From NCBI RefSeq assembly GCF_030812675.1, contig NZ_JAUSTE010000011.1:62001-126000 (forward strand): a stretch of 64,000 nucleotides of DNA. Direction: 5' to 3'. The DNA is from Sinomonas atrocyanea. Lineage in GTDB: Bacteria; Actinomycetota; Actinomycetes; Actinomycetales; Micrococcaceae. How positions within the stretch are numbered: the stretch's first letter is position 1; each line of letters starts with the position of its first letter. The notes beneath the pieces are model-generated. The model saw only the letters and a program-made list of their open reading frames with translations, made no database searches and was not told where the DNA came from. This document shows, piece after piece, positions 33,784 to 42,273 of this stretch. The position numbers and the translations under genes were made by a program.

Positions 33784-35460
33784 CTACCGGCGAGATGCCG
33801 AAGCGTCTCGCTCGCGCGCCTTGGAGGCGGCGGCAAGAACCTCGTCCATGTAGGGAGCGCGAACGGCTGGACTGATGCGGCAGTCGACGAGGTGGAGGCC
33901 ACGCGCGCCGAGGGCGATCCACTCCCTCAGACCCTCGAGGTCTTCGAGGCGGGTCACCGTGGTGCCCGTGGCGCCTACGGCCCGGGCGAGGGAGGCGAAG
34001 TCCACATCGGGGATGAGCATGGGGGCCCTGCTGAGCCCCTGGCTGGCGTACTGGTGGATCTCGGCGCCGTAGGCGCCGTCGTTGAAGACGACGATGACGG
34101 CGCTCGTGGCGGTGCGGGCGACGGTCTCGAGGTCGGCGAGTCCCATGAGCAGGCCGCCGTCTCCTGTCGTGAGGACCGCGGTGCGGCCCGGGGCAGCAGC
34201 CGCCGAGGCTCCGGCAAGGCTGGCGAGGCCAAGCCCGATGGTCTGGTACGCGGTGCCGACCATGGCCAGGTCCTGGGGGCGCTGGATGTCCCAGTACATG
34301 GGTACCCACCCGCTGAAGTGCCCGCCGTCCTGAACGACGACCCGGTGGGCGGGCAGCAGTGCGTTCAGGGCCCGGGCGGTCGAGCGCGGGTCGAGCCTGC
34401 CATCCTCTGCGAGCTCCTCCCCCTGCGCGCGGTCGGAGGCGCGGGCGGTACGGGGCGCAGACTGCGTGCGCCACGTCGTTGGAGGCGCCTCTTCAGGGAC
34501 CAGGCGGGTGAGGATCTCGACGGCGTCGCGCGCGTCGGCGTGGATGAAGTGGTCCACGCGCGGGCTGGTCGGCTCAGGCGCAGTGTCGATCTGGATCAGG
34601 GTGGCCGTCTCTCCGACGAGGTCTCCGAAGCGCATGGTGAACTGGTTGAGGCGGGCCCCGACAGCCAGGACGACATCGGCCTCGGCCATCAGCTCCGCCG
34701 AGACCTCGCTTGAGAATCCGCCGGCGACCCCGAGGTCGCCCTCGTGGGCGAAGATGCCCTGGCCGAGCACGGTGCCGGCGGTGAGCGCGCCGGTCGTGGC
34801 CGCCAGGACGCGCAGGGCGGGCCCGGCTCCGGCGAGGTGTGCCCCTCGGCCGGCCAGGATCAGCGGGCGCCGGGCGCTGGCGAGGAGCTCGGCGGCCATC
34901 TCGAGGAGCTCGTGGACGAGTGGTGGCTTCGTCCTGGCGGGAAGGGGTGATGCATCCACCTGTTCGTCTTCTGCCGGCTCTGCGGCGAGATCGTAGGGGA
35001 TGGCGAGGACAACGGCGGTCCTGTGCTCGATGGCGTGCTCGATGGCCTGGCGGGTGATGGAGGCGGCTGCGGAACGGGTGACGGTGAAGGTCGGCGCCCC
35101 GACGGCCTCTGCGACGGCAGGCTGGTCGATGTCCCAGGGCCGCGGGCCGCCCGTGGGGATGTCGCCGGTGATCAGTACGGCGGGGATCTGGGCGCGGACG
35201 GCCTCGATCAGGCCCGTGAGGGAGTTGGTGTAGCCGGCCCCGTAGGTGGTCGTGGCGGCGGCGAGGCGGCCGGAGGTGCGGTAGTAGGCGTCGGCCGCTG
35301 CCACTGCTGCGCCTTCGTGGCGGACTGCCGTGAACGTCAGGCCGAGGCGTTCGGCGGCGTCGAGGAAGTAGGCGTTGCCGTTCCCCATGACTCCGAAGAT
35401 GTCGCTGATGTGCGGGACGAGGGCCTGCGCGACGCGCTCCGAGACAGTTGGTGAGGTCAT
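33784..35460 (-). CDS. Thiamine diphosphate-dependent enzyme (acetolactate synthase / benzoylformate decarboxylase family)
   Basis: This 558-residue ThDP enzyme has three domains. The PYR domain carries the activating glutamate E49 in AVRHEGAA. A central Rossmann-like domain starts near residue 205 (ARRPLILAGRGAHLAG). The PP domain has the GDGGLLMGLADLETVARTA...VFND cofactor motif near residues 440-470. It belongs to the superfamily of acetolactate synthases, benzoylformate and indolepyruvate decarboxylases. It is the third gene of an operon behind an MHS importer and a FAD-linked 2-hydroxyacid oxidase. Decarboxylation of the 2-oxoacid made by that oxidase is therefore a reasonable inference. 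It has no FAD-binding features strong enough to call it an acetolactate synthase. Confidence 0.88.
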   Translation of the reverse strand: MTSPTVSERVAQALVPHISDIFGVMGNGNAYFLDAAERLGLTFTAVRHEGAAVAAADAYYRTSGRLAAATTTYGAGYTNSLTGLIEAVRAQIPAVLITGDIPTGGPRPWDIDQPAVAEAVGAPTFTVTRSAAASITRQAIEHAIEHRTAVVLAIPYDLAAEPAEDEQVDASPLPARTKPPLVHELLEMAAELLASARRPLILAGRGAHLAGAGPALRVLAATTGALTAGTVLGQGIFAHEGDLGVAGGFSSEVSAELMAEADVVLAVGARLNQFTMRFGDLVGETATLIQIDTAPEPTSPRVDHFIHADARDAVEILTRLVPEEAPPTTWRTQSAPRTARASDRAQGEELAEDGRLDPRSTARALNALLPAHRVVVQDGGHFSGWVPMYWDIQRPQDLAMVGTAYQTIGLGLASLAGASAAAAPGRTAVLTTGDGGLLMGLADLETVARTATSAVIVVFNDGAYGAEIHQYASQGLSRAPMLIPDVDFASLARAVGATGTTVTRLEDLEGLREWIALGARGLHLVDCRISPAVRAPYMDEVLAAASKARERDASASRR

Positions 35461-35525
35461 GTGGGTTCCTTGGGATGGGAGGGGACTCGTCGGTGGTGGG
35501 CCGGTTTCGGCTCGGAAAGTCTTTC

Positions 35526-36920
35526 TCAGATCCCGCGACCGGGCGTGAGGATCTGCTTCGGGTCGAGCGCGTGTTTGACGGCGCGCTGGACCTCGAGGAG
35601 GCCTGCATCGAGCTGGAGGTGCAGTTCGTGGTGCTTCACCGCGCCGATGCCGTGTTCGCCGCTGATGGTGCCCCCCAGGGACAGGGCCAGCCTTGTGATG
35701 TCATCGAGGACGCCTTCGGCGAGGCGGTGCTCCTCTGGGGTGTCCCCCGCTTCGACGGTGGGGTGCAGGTTTCCGTCGCCGGCGTGCGCGACGATGGAGA
35801 TCCTGCGCCTGTGCCTCTCCGAGATCTCGCCGATGCCGTGGAACATTGCGGCGAGCTGGGCGACGGGGACGCCCACGTCGCAGGACACCCGGAGTCCTTG
35901 GGCGGTGAGGGCGGGATTCGCCAGCCGGCGGGCCTCCAGGAGTTCGTCGCCCTCCGAGGTGCCCACCTCGACCGCCCCGTGGGTCCGGCACACCGCGACG
36001 AGCACCTCAGCTGCCTCGGCGGCGTCGTGGCCGACGGTCTGGCCGATGAGCACGGCCGCTTTCGGCATCGGAAGCCCGGAGGGGCTGTACTGCTCGATGA
36101 TGGCCACGCTCTGTGCGTCGAGGAGCTCGAGCACTTCCGGCTGGGCTGTTCCGGCGGCGATGGCCGTCACGGCCCTTCCGGCTGCTTCGATGGAATCGAA
36201 GCTCGCCCGGAAGGTGCGGGGCCTGCCTGGGGGGACGGGCTTGAGGCGGACGGTGGCAGCAGTGATGACGCCGAGGGTTCCCTCCGAGCCGACGAAGAGG
36301 CTCGTCAGATCAAGGCCGACGACGTTCTTGCGCGTCCTGGCACCCGTGCGGATGATCCTGCCGTCGGCGAGGACGACTTCGAGGGCCGCAACCGCGTCAC
36401 GGGTGACACCATGGGCGATGCACCTGAGCCCGCCGGCATTCGTCGCGATGTTGCCGCCGATCGTGGATGTCTGGGCGCTTGCCGGATCGGGCGGGAAGAA
36501 GAGTCCGTGCTCCCGTGCGGCCGCGTCGAGGTCCGCGGTGACGACCCCCGCCTGAACCGTTGCAAGACAGTTGGGTACATCGAGCTCCACGATGCGGTCC
36601 ATCCGTTCAAGGGAGAGGACGAGGCCTCCCTGGTAGGCCACCGCCCCCCCTGCAAGCCCGGTGCCGGCCCCGCGCACCGAGACAGGAACGGAATGGGCGT
36701 GCGCCCAGGAGAGCGCCAGGGAGACGTCTTCCGTCGATTCCGCCCGCACCAGGGCCAGCGGGAGGCCCGCGGGCTGGAAGCGCGAGCTGTCCCGGGATGC
36801 GCGGGCGAGCTGGACGGGATCAAGGACGACCCGCTCCCCGATGAGCTGCTGCAGCTCGTCGAGTGCAGCGATGGCCGGCGGCCTGACGGTCCGCGTGGTT
36901 GTTTCCATGAGTCGTTTCAT
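35526..36920 (-). CDS. FAD-linked 2-hydroxyacid oxidase (GlcD type), copy 2
   Basis: This 464-residue flavoprotein is homologous to the gene at 14386. GAGTGLAGG is at residues 84-92, HAGDGNLHP near 381 and GEHGIG near 418. It should oxidise a D-2-hydroxyacid to the 2-oxoacid, passing electrons to a quinone or other carrier. It lies between the MHS importer (51-base gap) and the ThDP enzyme (65-base gap) on the same strand. ATG 36920 is used; ATG 36908, the M in METTTRT, is as likely since AAGGA touches the first ATG and is 12 bases from the second. Confidence 0.9.
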   Translation of the reverse strand: MKRLMETTTRTVRPPAIAALDELQQLIGERVVLDPVQLARASRDSSRFQPAGLPLALVRAESTEDVSLALSWAHAHSVPVSVRGAGTGLAGGAVAYQGGLVLSLERMDRIVELDVPNCLATVQAGVVTADLDAAAREHGLFFPPDPASAQTSTIGGNIATNAGGLRCIAHGVTRDAVAALEVVLADGRIIRTGARTRKNVVGLDLTSLFVGSEGTLGVITAATVRLKPVPPGRPRTFRASFDSIEAAGRAVTAIAAGTAQPEVLELLDAQSVAIIEQYSPSGLPMPKAAVLIGQTVGHDAAEAAEVLVAVCRTHGAVEVGTSEGDELLEARRLANPALTAQGLRVSCDVGVPVAQLAAMFHGIGEISERHRRRISIVAHAGDGNLHPTVEAGDTPEEHRLAEGVLDDITRLALSLGGTISGEHGIGAVKHHELHLQLDAGLLEVQRAVKHALDPKQILTPGRGI

Positions 36921-36971
36921 TCCTTGAAGGGGTGGATGACGGAGGTGTCTGCACTTGGGGCCTGAGCCGTT

Positions 36972-38348
36972 TCAGTGCTTGGCGAGCCCAAAGATCGGGC
37001 TACGGGCCTGCTCTTCCTCGTGCTCGGGCCCGAGGGGAATGCCGCTGCGGTCGCGGAGGATGAGGGTCGCCGCCAGGCCGACGAGTGTCATTCCGGCCAG
37101 GTACCAGCTCACGGCGTCGGTCGAGCCTGTCTGCTGCACGAGGAGGGTGGCGATCGTCGGGGCGAAGGCCCCCCCGAGGATGCATCCGAGGGCGTAGGCG
37201 ATCGACACCCCTGAGAAGCGCACGGAGGCAGGGAAGAGCTCCGCGTACAGGGCTGCCTGCGGCCCGTAGGTGAACCCCAGCCCGACCGTGAGCAGGGCCA
37301 CTCCCAAGAAGAGCATGCCGACGTGCCCGGTGTTCACGAGCGGGAAGACTGCCAGGACGCCGACCAGCTGCAGCACCCAGCCGAGGATGTAGGTGGTGCG
37401 GCGATTGATCCTGTCGCTGAGCCAGCCGGCGAACCAGGTGGAGAGCAGCCAGGTCACCCCTGAGGCTGCCACCGCGAGCAGCACCTGGCCGCGATCCAGG
37501 TGCAGCTTCCCGGCGGGGTCGGTGGCGTAGTTCTGGATGTATCCCCCGGTCGTCATGTAGCCCACGGCGTTGTTCCCTGCCACGAGCAGCGCAGCCACGA
37601 GTACCAGGAGGGTGTGCCTTTTGAACAGCTTCGCGACGGGCCGGCTCGTGCGCTGGCGCCGCTCGGCGATCTCAAGGAAGACCGGACTCTCCTCGACCCT
37701 CCGGCGGACGTAGTAGCCGACGAGGATCAGCACGACAGAGAACAGGAAGGGGACCCGCCAGCCCCACTGGCTGAAGGCGGCGCCCGGGGCGAGGGCAGCC
37801 ATGAGGGCCATCGCGCCCGAGGCCAGGAGCAGTCCGATCGGCACACCGACCTGAGGGGAGGATCCGAAGAGTCCCCGGCGCTCCTTGGGAGCATGCTCCA
37901 CGGCCATCAGGACCGCTCCGCCCCACTCCCCTCCGGCGGAGATGCCCTGGAGTACGCGCAGCAGGATCAGCAGAGCTGGGGCTGCGAGACCGATCACCGA
38001 GTAGTCGGGGAGAAGGCCCACGAGCGCGGTCGCGAGACCCATGAGGACGAGCGTGAAGACGAGGACCATCCGGCGCCCGTGCCGATCGCCGAAGTGACCT
38101 GCGAGGAAGGCGCCAAGAGGCCGGAACAGGAAGCTGATCCCGACCGTGATGAACGACAGGACCGTGGCGAACTCGGGGCCAGCGGGCGCGAAGTACAGCT
38201 TTCCGAACACCAGGCCGGCCGCCGAGGCATAGATGAAGAAGTCGTACCACTCGACAGTTGTGCCGACCACCGTGGCGAAGGCGACCCGGCGGCGGTCCCG
38301 GGCAGCGGAGATGGACTCGGCCTCGGAGAGGGCTGAGGAGAGACTCAT
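36972..38348 (-). CDS. MHS-family MFS transporter, copy 2
   Basis: This 458-residue MHS symporter has the VVGTTVEWYDFFIYASAAGLVF signature, the GHFGDRHGRRMVL loop and about twelve membrane segments. It is the first gene of a three-gene operon with a 2-hydroxyacid oxidase and a ThDP enzyme, so it probably imports a hydroxy- or oxoacid. AAAGGAG precedes ATG 38348. It is divergent from the GntR gene; its promoter (-35 TTGACT on the minus strand at 38432-38427) is overlapped by an AT-rich palindrome. Confidence 0.92.
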   Translation of the reverse strand: MSLSSALSEAESISAARDRRRVAFATVVGTTVEWYDFFIYASAAGLVFGKLYFAPAGPEFATVLSFITVGISFLFRPLGAFLAGHFGDRHGRRMVLVFTLVLMGLATALVGLLPDYSVIGLAAPALLILLRVLQGISAGGEWGGAVLMAVEHAPKERRGLFGSSPQVGVPIGLLLASGAMALMAALAPGAAFSQWGWRVPFLFSVVLILVGYYVRRRVEESPVFLEIAERRQRTSRPVAKLFKRHTLLVLVAALLVAGNNAVGYMTTGGYIQNYATDPAGKLHLDRGQVLLAVAASGVTWLLSTWFAGWLSDRINRRTTYILGWVLQLVGVLAVFPLVNTGHVGMLFLGVALLTVGLGFTYGPQAALYAELFPASVRFSGVSIAYALGCILGGAFAPTIATLLVQQTGSTDAVSWYLAGMTLVGLAATLILRDRSGIPLGPEHEEEQARSPIFGLAKH

Positions 38349-38403
38349 GGACGAATGACTCCTTTGTCATCGGGAACTGGGAGCAGCGGAGCGCTGCTGA
38401 ACC

Positions 38404-38432
38404 GATATTATATTATAATATCCTCGAGTCAA
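38404..38432. promoter_or_regulatory. 19-bp AT palindrome over divergent -10 boxes, candidate GntR operator
   Basis: 38404-38422 is a perfect palindrome GATATTATA-T-TATAATATC, strikingly AT-rich for this genome. It contains TATAAT on both strands (38414-38419 plus; 38412-38407 minus). On the minus strand a -35 TTGACT (38432-38427) precedes it with 14-16 bases spacing. Binding of a GntR dimer here would block the importer operon and gntR together. Confidence 0.7.
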
Positions 38433-38518
38433 GGGCTCGGCCGGGTGCGTTATCGTCGGACCGTCAGCTCGGCATGGGCGTGGCTTGGCCGCTGGCCCAG
38501 AGTGGAAGGTGGAGGCAT

Positions 38519-39211
38519 ATGGCCCCCGCAGGCATCGGCCCTGCCAACGCGCGCCCGACGAGCAAAGCAAGGAGGGCCTACGATCACCTGCGCGGTCTGA
38601 TCGAACGCGGGGAGCTGGAGCCTGGGGAACGCATCCTGGCCGGCCAGATCGCGGCTGAGCTGGAGATCAGCATCGTCCCAGTGAGGGAGGCGATCCGCCG
38701 CCTCGAAGCGGAGCGATTCGTCACTGTCGAGCACAACGTCGGTGCGAGGGTCGCAGCCTTGGACGACGCGGCCTACCGGCATGGCATGGAGGCGCTCGCG
38801 ATCATCGACGGCGCAGCGACCGCCTTGGCCGCCGGGGAGCTCACCTTCGACGACCTTGCCCGCGCGGAGGCGATCAACGAGGAGATCATCGCGCTCCTCG
38901 AGGACTTCGACCCCGGCCGCTACAGCGCCTTGAATATGGCCTTCCACGAGGCCCTCTTCGGCCGCTGCCCGAACGACCGGGTGCTAGAACTGGCCCGGGC
39001 CGAATGGGCACGCTTCGCCAACGTCCGCTCCCCGTCCCAGATTGTCGATGAACCCCGTGCGCGGGAGACGGTGCACGAGCACCGTCATCTCCTCGACCTC
39101 ATCGCGCGCCGGGCACCCGACGACGAGGTCGAGCGTGCCGCCCGGGAACATGTCCTCGCTACGCTGGCCTGGACCCTGCAGGCGGGTACCGGCGGCACCG
39201 AGGATCGGTGA
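38519..39211 (+). CDS. GntR-family transcriptional regulator (FadR/FCD type)
   Basis: This 230-residue regulator has an N-terminal GntR winged helix (about residues 18-80, with ELEISIVPVREAIRRLEAERFV as the recognition region). An all-helical C-terminal effector domain of the FCD type follows, with HEALF and HEHRHLLDLI metal-binding histidine patterns. GGAGG precedes ATG 38519. It is divergent from the importer/oxidase/ThDP operon and very likely represses it in the absence of an organic-acid inducer. Confidence 0.9.
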   Translation: MAPAGIGPANARPTSKARRAYDHLRGLIERGELEPGERILAGQIAAELEISIVPVREAIRRLEAERFVTVEHNVGARVAALDDAAYRHGMEALAIIDGAATALAAGELTFDDLARAEAINEEIIALLEDFDPGRYSALNMAFHEALFGRCPNDRVLELARAEWARFANVRSPSQIVDEPRARETVHEHRHLLDLIARRAPDDEVERAAREHVLATLAWTLQAGTGGTEDR

Positions 39212-39237
39212 TCCTCAGAAGCGCGGCACAGCCGTTC

Positions 39238-39263
39238 CCCCTGCCTCGGGGGGCGGGCAGGGG
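39238..39263 (+). terminator. Hairpin after the GntR gene
   Basis: CCCCTGCC (39238-39245) and GGCAGGGG (39256-39263) form an 8-bp stem with a ten-base loop 27 bases past the gntR stop. Confidence 0.45.
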
Positions 39264-39328
39264 CCGCCGGCCACGGTCCGGCGTGTGCCTCCTGACGGCG
39301 CCGCTCAGGTCAGCCGGTCGGGGCAGCC

Positions 39329-39349
39329 GGTCGGACATGCCGTCCGACC
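39329..39349 (-). terminator. Hairpin after the qsuB-like gene
   Basis: GGTCGGAC (39329-39336) and GTCCGACC (39342-39349) form a perfect 8-bp stem with a five-base loop, ten bases past the stop of the minus-strand gene at 39359. Together with 39238-39263 it separates two convergent operons. Confidence 0.5.
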
Positions 39350-39358
39350 AGCCCCCGC

Positions 39359-41338
39359 TCAGCCCCCGTGCCGCGCCGCGTGCTGCACCGCGTGGCGCAC
39401 GGGCGCGTTGGGCGCGCCGAAGCCGTCGTACCCGCCGAGCCGCTGCACCACCTCGAAGAAGACGCTGCCCACGCTCGCGGTGTAGAAGTGCAGGAATGCG
39501 CCCTGGGCGTCCCGGTCGTAGAGCAGGTCGAGCTCGCGCAGCGTCGCCAGGAACCCGGGCTCGAGGCCGTACCGCGCGTCGAGGTCCTCGTAGTAGTTCT
39601 CGGGGATCGGCAGGAACGGCAGGCCGCGGCCCCGGCAGGCCCGGGCGTGGGCCACGAGGTCGTCCACCTCGATCGCCACGTGCTCCTGGAAGGTGTCCGT
39701 CCGTGCGCCCTTGACCGAGTCCGACTGGATCCACGGCGCGAGGTTCAGCGCGAGCCGCACGTCCCGCCGGCCAGCCTCGTCCTCGGGCCGGGCCGTCTGC
39801 ATCACCTGCGAGCGCACGAGCCCCGAGGGGCTCGAGACGTCCTGCGACGCCTCGGGCGTGAGGGCGAGCACCGAGGAGTAGAACAGCACCGCCTCGTCGA
39901 AGTGCTGCCAGGGCTGGGCGAGGTTGATGTGGTCGATCCGCGCGGCGCCGGATCCCGCCGGCGGCGCGCCGGCGGACGACGGCGACCACTCGCCGTCCTC
40001 CGTCCCCCCGGCTGCCGCCGGGGTGCGGGCCTGGTCCTCGCCGAACTCGGCGATCCAACGGGTATCCTCGCAGAGGAAGACCTCGGTGCCGTCCGGGGCG
40101 TTGACAGCCTGGAGGATCTCCTCGTTGGCCTGCGAGGGCCGGGGCACGGGCACGGCCCGCAGCTGCACGGCGCGGGCGGCGGCGGCGACGCCGTCCTCGA
40201 CGTCGAAGCCGAGCGCGGAGATCGCCGGCTCGAGCCCGCGGGCCTGCTGCCGGTTGAGCACGATCCGGGCGTCGCCGAGGGTCCACAGCGAGACGGGCTT
40301 GGTGCGGTGCTCGCCGCGAGAGGCGAAGCCGAGCTGGGCCAGGAGCCGCTCGAGCTCGGCCGTGCGGGGCGCGCCGTCGGCCGAGATGACCTCGGCGAAG
40401 TTGATGCCGGTGGGCGGGGCGACCTGCGGGAGCGTGGTGAGGGGCATGGCGTAGGCGCGGGAGGCCCGGGCGAGCTCGGCAGGCGAGGGCGCGTCGGCGC
40501 CGGGCCCCGAGGCCTCGGCGGCGAGGTGCCGCGCGGTGCGCTCCTCGAGCCAGATGAGCGAGCGCATGGCGTCCACGGCGGTGCGCGCCACGTCGGCCTG
40601 GCGGAAGGTGTCGTTGAAGACCTCGAGGGATACCGGGCCGTTGTAGCCCGCCCGTGCTACATGGCCGAGGAACTTGGGCAGGTCGAACTGCCCCTCCCCC
40701 GGGAACACGCGGTAGTGGCGGCTCCAGGAGAGCACATCGAGAGAGAGCTTGGGGGCGTCGGCGACCTGGACGAAGAAGATCTTCTCCCCGGGGATCTTCT
40801 CGATCGGCTCGGTGTCCCAGCCGCGGGAGAGGATGTGGAACGTGTCGAGGCACGTGCCGAGGTTCGGGTGGTCGGCGTCGGCCACGATCTTGACGGCGTG
40901 CTCGTAGTCGTTCACGTACGTGCCCCACGCGAGTGCCTCATACGCGACCTTCACGCCGTGGTCCCCAGCGAGTTCGGCGAGCCCGTGGAGCTGCTCGGCG
41001 CGCAGGGCGTCGTCGTCGATGCTCGCGGTGGCCACGTTCGAGCACACGAGGACCGTGTCCATCCCGAGCCGGCCCATGAGGCGGAACTTCGCCTCGGCGC
41101 GGCGCAGGTTGGCGCGGTAGAGCTCCTCGGGCACGGAGTCGAAGTCCCGGAACGGCTGGTACAGGTCCAGCCCGAGGCCGAGGTCCGCGGCGAGGGCACG
41201 CACGCGCTCGGGGCTCAGGGGTGAGGTGACGAGGTCCGTCTCGAAGATCTCGACGCCGCCGAACCCGGCCTTCGCGGCCGCGCGCAGCTTCTCCTCGAGC
41301 GTGCCCGAGAGGCAGACGGTCGCGATCCCGGTGCGCAT
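39359..41338 (-). CDS. qsuB: 3-dehydroshikimate dehydratase, TIM-barrel plus HPPD-like fusion (QsuB/QuiC1 type)
   Basis: This 659-residue protein should convert 3-dehydroshikimate to protocatechuate, the entry of quinate and shikimate into the beta-ketoadipate pathway. The N-terminal TIM barrel shows metal ligands E134, D165, Q191 and E239, the same numbering as in Pseudomonas QuiC1, with H168 in DTFHIL. The C-terminal half is a vicinal-oxygen-chelate, 4-hydroxyphenylpyruvate-dioxygenase-like domain. It keeps H in RIDHINL (near 468), H in QEHVAIEV (near 553) and E in FFEVVQR (near 628). ATG 41338 shares a base with the stop of the qsuD-like gene (TGATG). A 3-dehydroquinate dehydratase gene (qsuC) is not in this window. 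Confidence 0.92.
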   Translation of the reverse strand: MRTGIATVCLSGTLEEKLRAAAKAGFGGVEIFETDLVTSPLSPERVRALAADLGLGLDLYQPFRDFDSVPEELYRANLRRAEAKFRLMGRLGMDTVLVCSNVATASIDDDALRAEQLHGLAELAGDHGVKVAYEALAWGTYVNDYEHAVKIVADADHPNLGTCLDTFHILSRGWDTEPIEKIPGEKIFFVQVADAPKLSLDVLSWSRHYRVFPGEGQFDLPKFLGHVARAGYNGPVSLEVFNDTFRQADVARTAVDAMRSLIWLEERTARHLAAEASGPGADAPSPAELARASRAYAMPLTTLPQVAPPTGINFAEVISADGAPRTAELERLLAQLGFASRGEHRTKPVSLWTLGDARIVLNRQQARGLEPAISALGFDVEDGVAAAARAVQLRAVPVPRPSQANEEILQAVNAPDGTEVFLCEDTRWIAEFGEDQARTPAAAGGTEDGEWSPSSAGAPPAGSGAARIDHINLAQPWQHFDEAVLFYSSVLALTPEASQDVSSPSGLVRSQVMQTARPEDEAGRRDVRLALNLAPWIQSDSVKGARTDTFQEHVAIEVDDLVAHARACRGRGLPFLPIPENYYEDLDARYGLEPGFLATLRELDLLYDRDAQGAFLHFYTASVGSVFFEVVQRLGGYDGFGAPNAPVRHAVQHAARHGG

Positions 41339-42243
41339 CAGGCGGCCCCCGCCGCGAGCGCCCCGCGCCCGTTCTCCTCCTCGATGAGCGCGAGGAAGTG
41401 CGCGCGCATCCGCTCGGCATCAGGCTCGAGGCCGGTGAAGATGCGGAACGCGTCCACGGCTTGGCCCACGGCCATGCGGCCGCCGTCGAGCACGCGGCAG
41501 CCGATCGCCCGGGCCTCGCGCACCAGCTGGGTCTCGATGGGCCGGTAGACGATGTCCGCGACCCAGTGGCGCGGGGTCAGGAGCGAGGTGTCGAAAGGGG
41601 TGCCCGGGTGGGCGGCCATCCCCACAGGGGTGCAGTGCACGACGCCGTCCGCCTCCGCGAGCAGCGTGGCGAGGGCCGGCGTCGTGCCCGCCGTGACGGA
41701 CGCCGCGGGGAAGAGCGCGGCCAGCTCGGCGGCGCGCTCCCCGGCGCGTGCCGGGTCGAGGTCCACGATGGTGAGGCGCCGGACGCCGGCGGTGAGCAGG
41801 GCGTAGGCCACGGCGGAGCCGGCGCCGCCCGCGCCGAGCTGGACCACCCGGCCGAGCGCGGCGTCGGGCAGGCCCGCGCGGAACGCGGTGAGGAAGCCGG
41901 AGAAGTCGGTGTTGTGGCCCACGGTGCGCCCGTCCGCGCCGACCACCACGGTGTTCACGGCGCCGAGCCGGGCGGCGTTCTCGTCCACCTCGTCGAGGTG
42001 GCCGATCACGAGCTGCTTGCACGGGTGGGTGATGTTCAGGCCGTTGTAGCCGAGGCTCCGTGCCGCCCGGACCAGCTCGCCCACGCTCTCGGGCGGGAGC
42101 CCGAGGACCTCGAGGTCGATGGGCCGGTACAGGTAGAGGAGCCCGTGCGCGGCCCCCTCGCGCTCGTGCATGGCCGGGGTGAGGGAGGGGGTGACGCCGT
42201 CACCGATCAGGCCGATCAGGTACGACTCGCTGGGCAGGCTCAC
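41338..42243 (-). CDS. qsuD: Quinate/shikimate dehydrogenase (QsuD-like, AroE paralogue 2)
   Basis: This 301-residue protein closely resembles Corynebacterium QsuD. It has substrate-binding S20 and T22 (PSLTP), catalytic K76 in NITHPCKQ and D113 in HNTDFSGF, and GAGGAG at 137-142 for NAD. The C-terminal FRIFTGLEPDAERMRAHFL segment follows. It should oxidise quinate and/or shikimate to the 3-dehydro forms, feeding the dehydratase encoded just downstream. GTG 42243 is preceded by GAAAGGA at good spacing. It lies 30 bases after the IclR gene on the same strand. The gene at 6039 is a paralogue. Confidence 0.92.
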   Translation of the reverse strand: MSLPSESYLIGLIGDGVTPSLTPAMHEREGAAHGLLYLYRPIDLEVLGLPPESVGELVRAARSLGYNGLNITHPCKQLVIGHLDEVDENAARLGAVNTVVVGADGRTVGHNTDFSGFLTAFRAGLPDAALGRVVQLGAGGAGSAVAYALLTAGVRRLTIVDLDPARAGERAAELAALFPAASVTAGTTPALATLLAEADGVVHCTPVGMAAHPGTPFDTSLLTPRHWVADIVYRPIETQLVREARAIGCRVLDGGRMAVGQAVDAFRIFTGLEPDAERMRAHFLALIEEENGRGALAAGAA

Positions 42244-42273
42244 GTCGGAGTCCTTTCGAAGGTCCGGGGAAGG

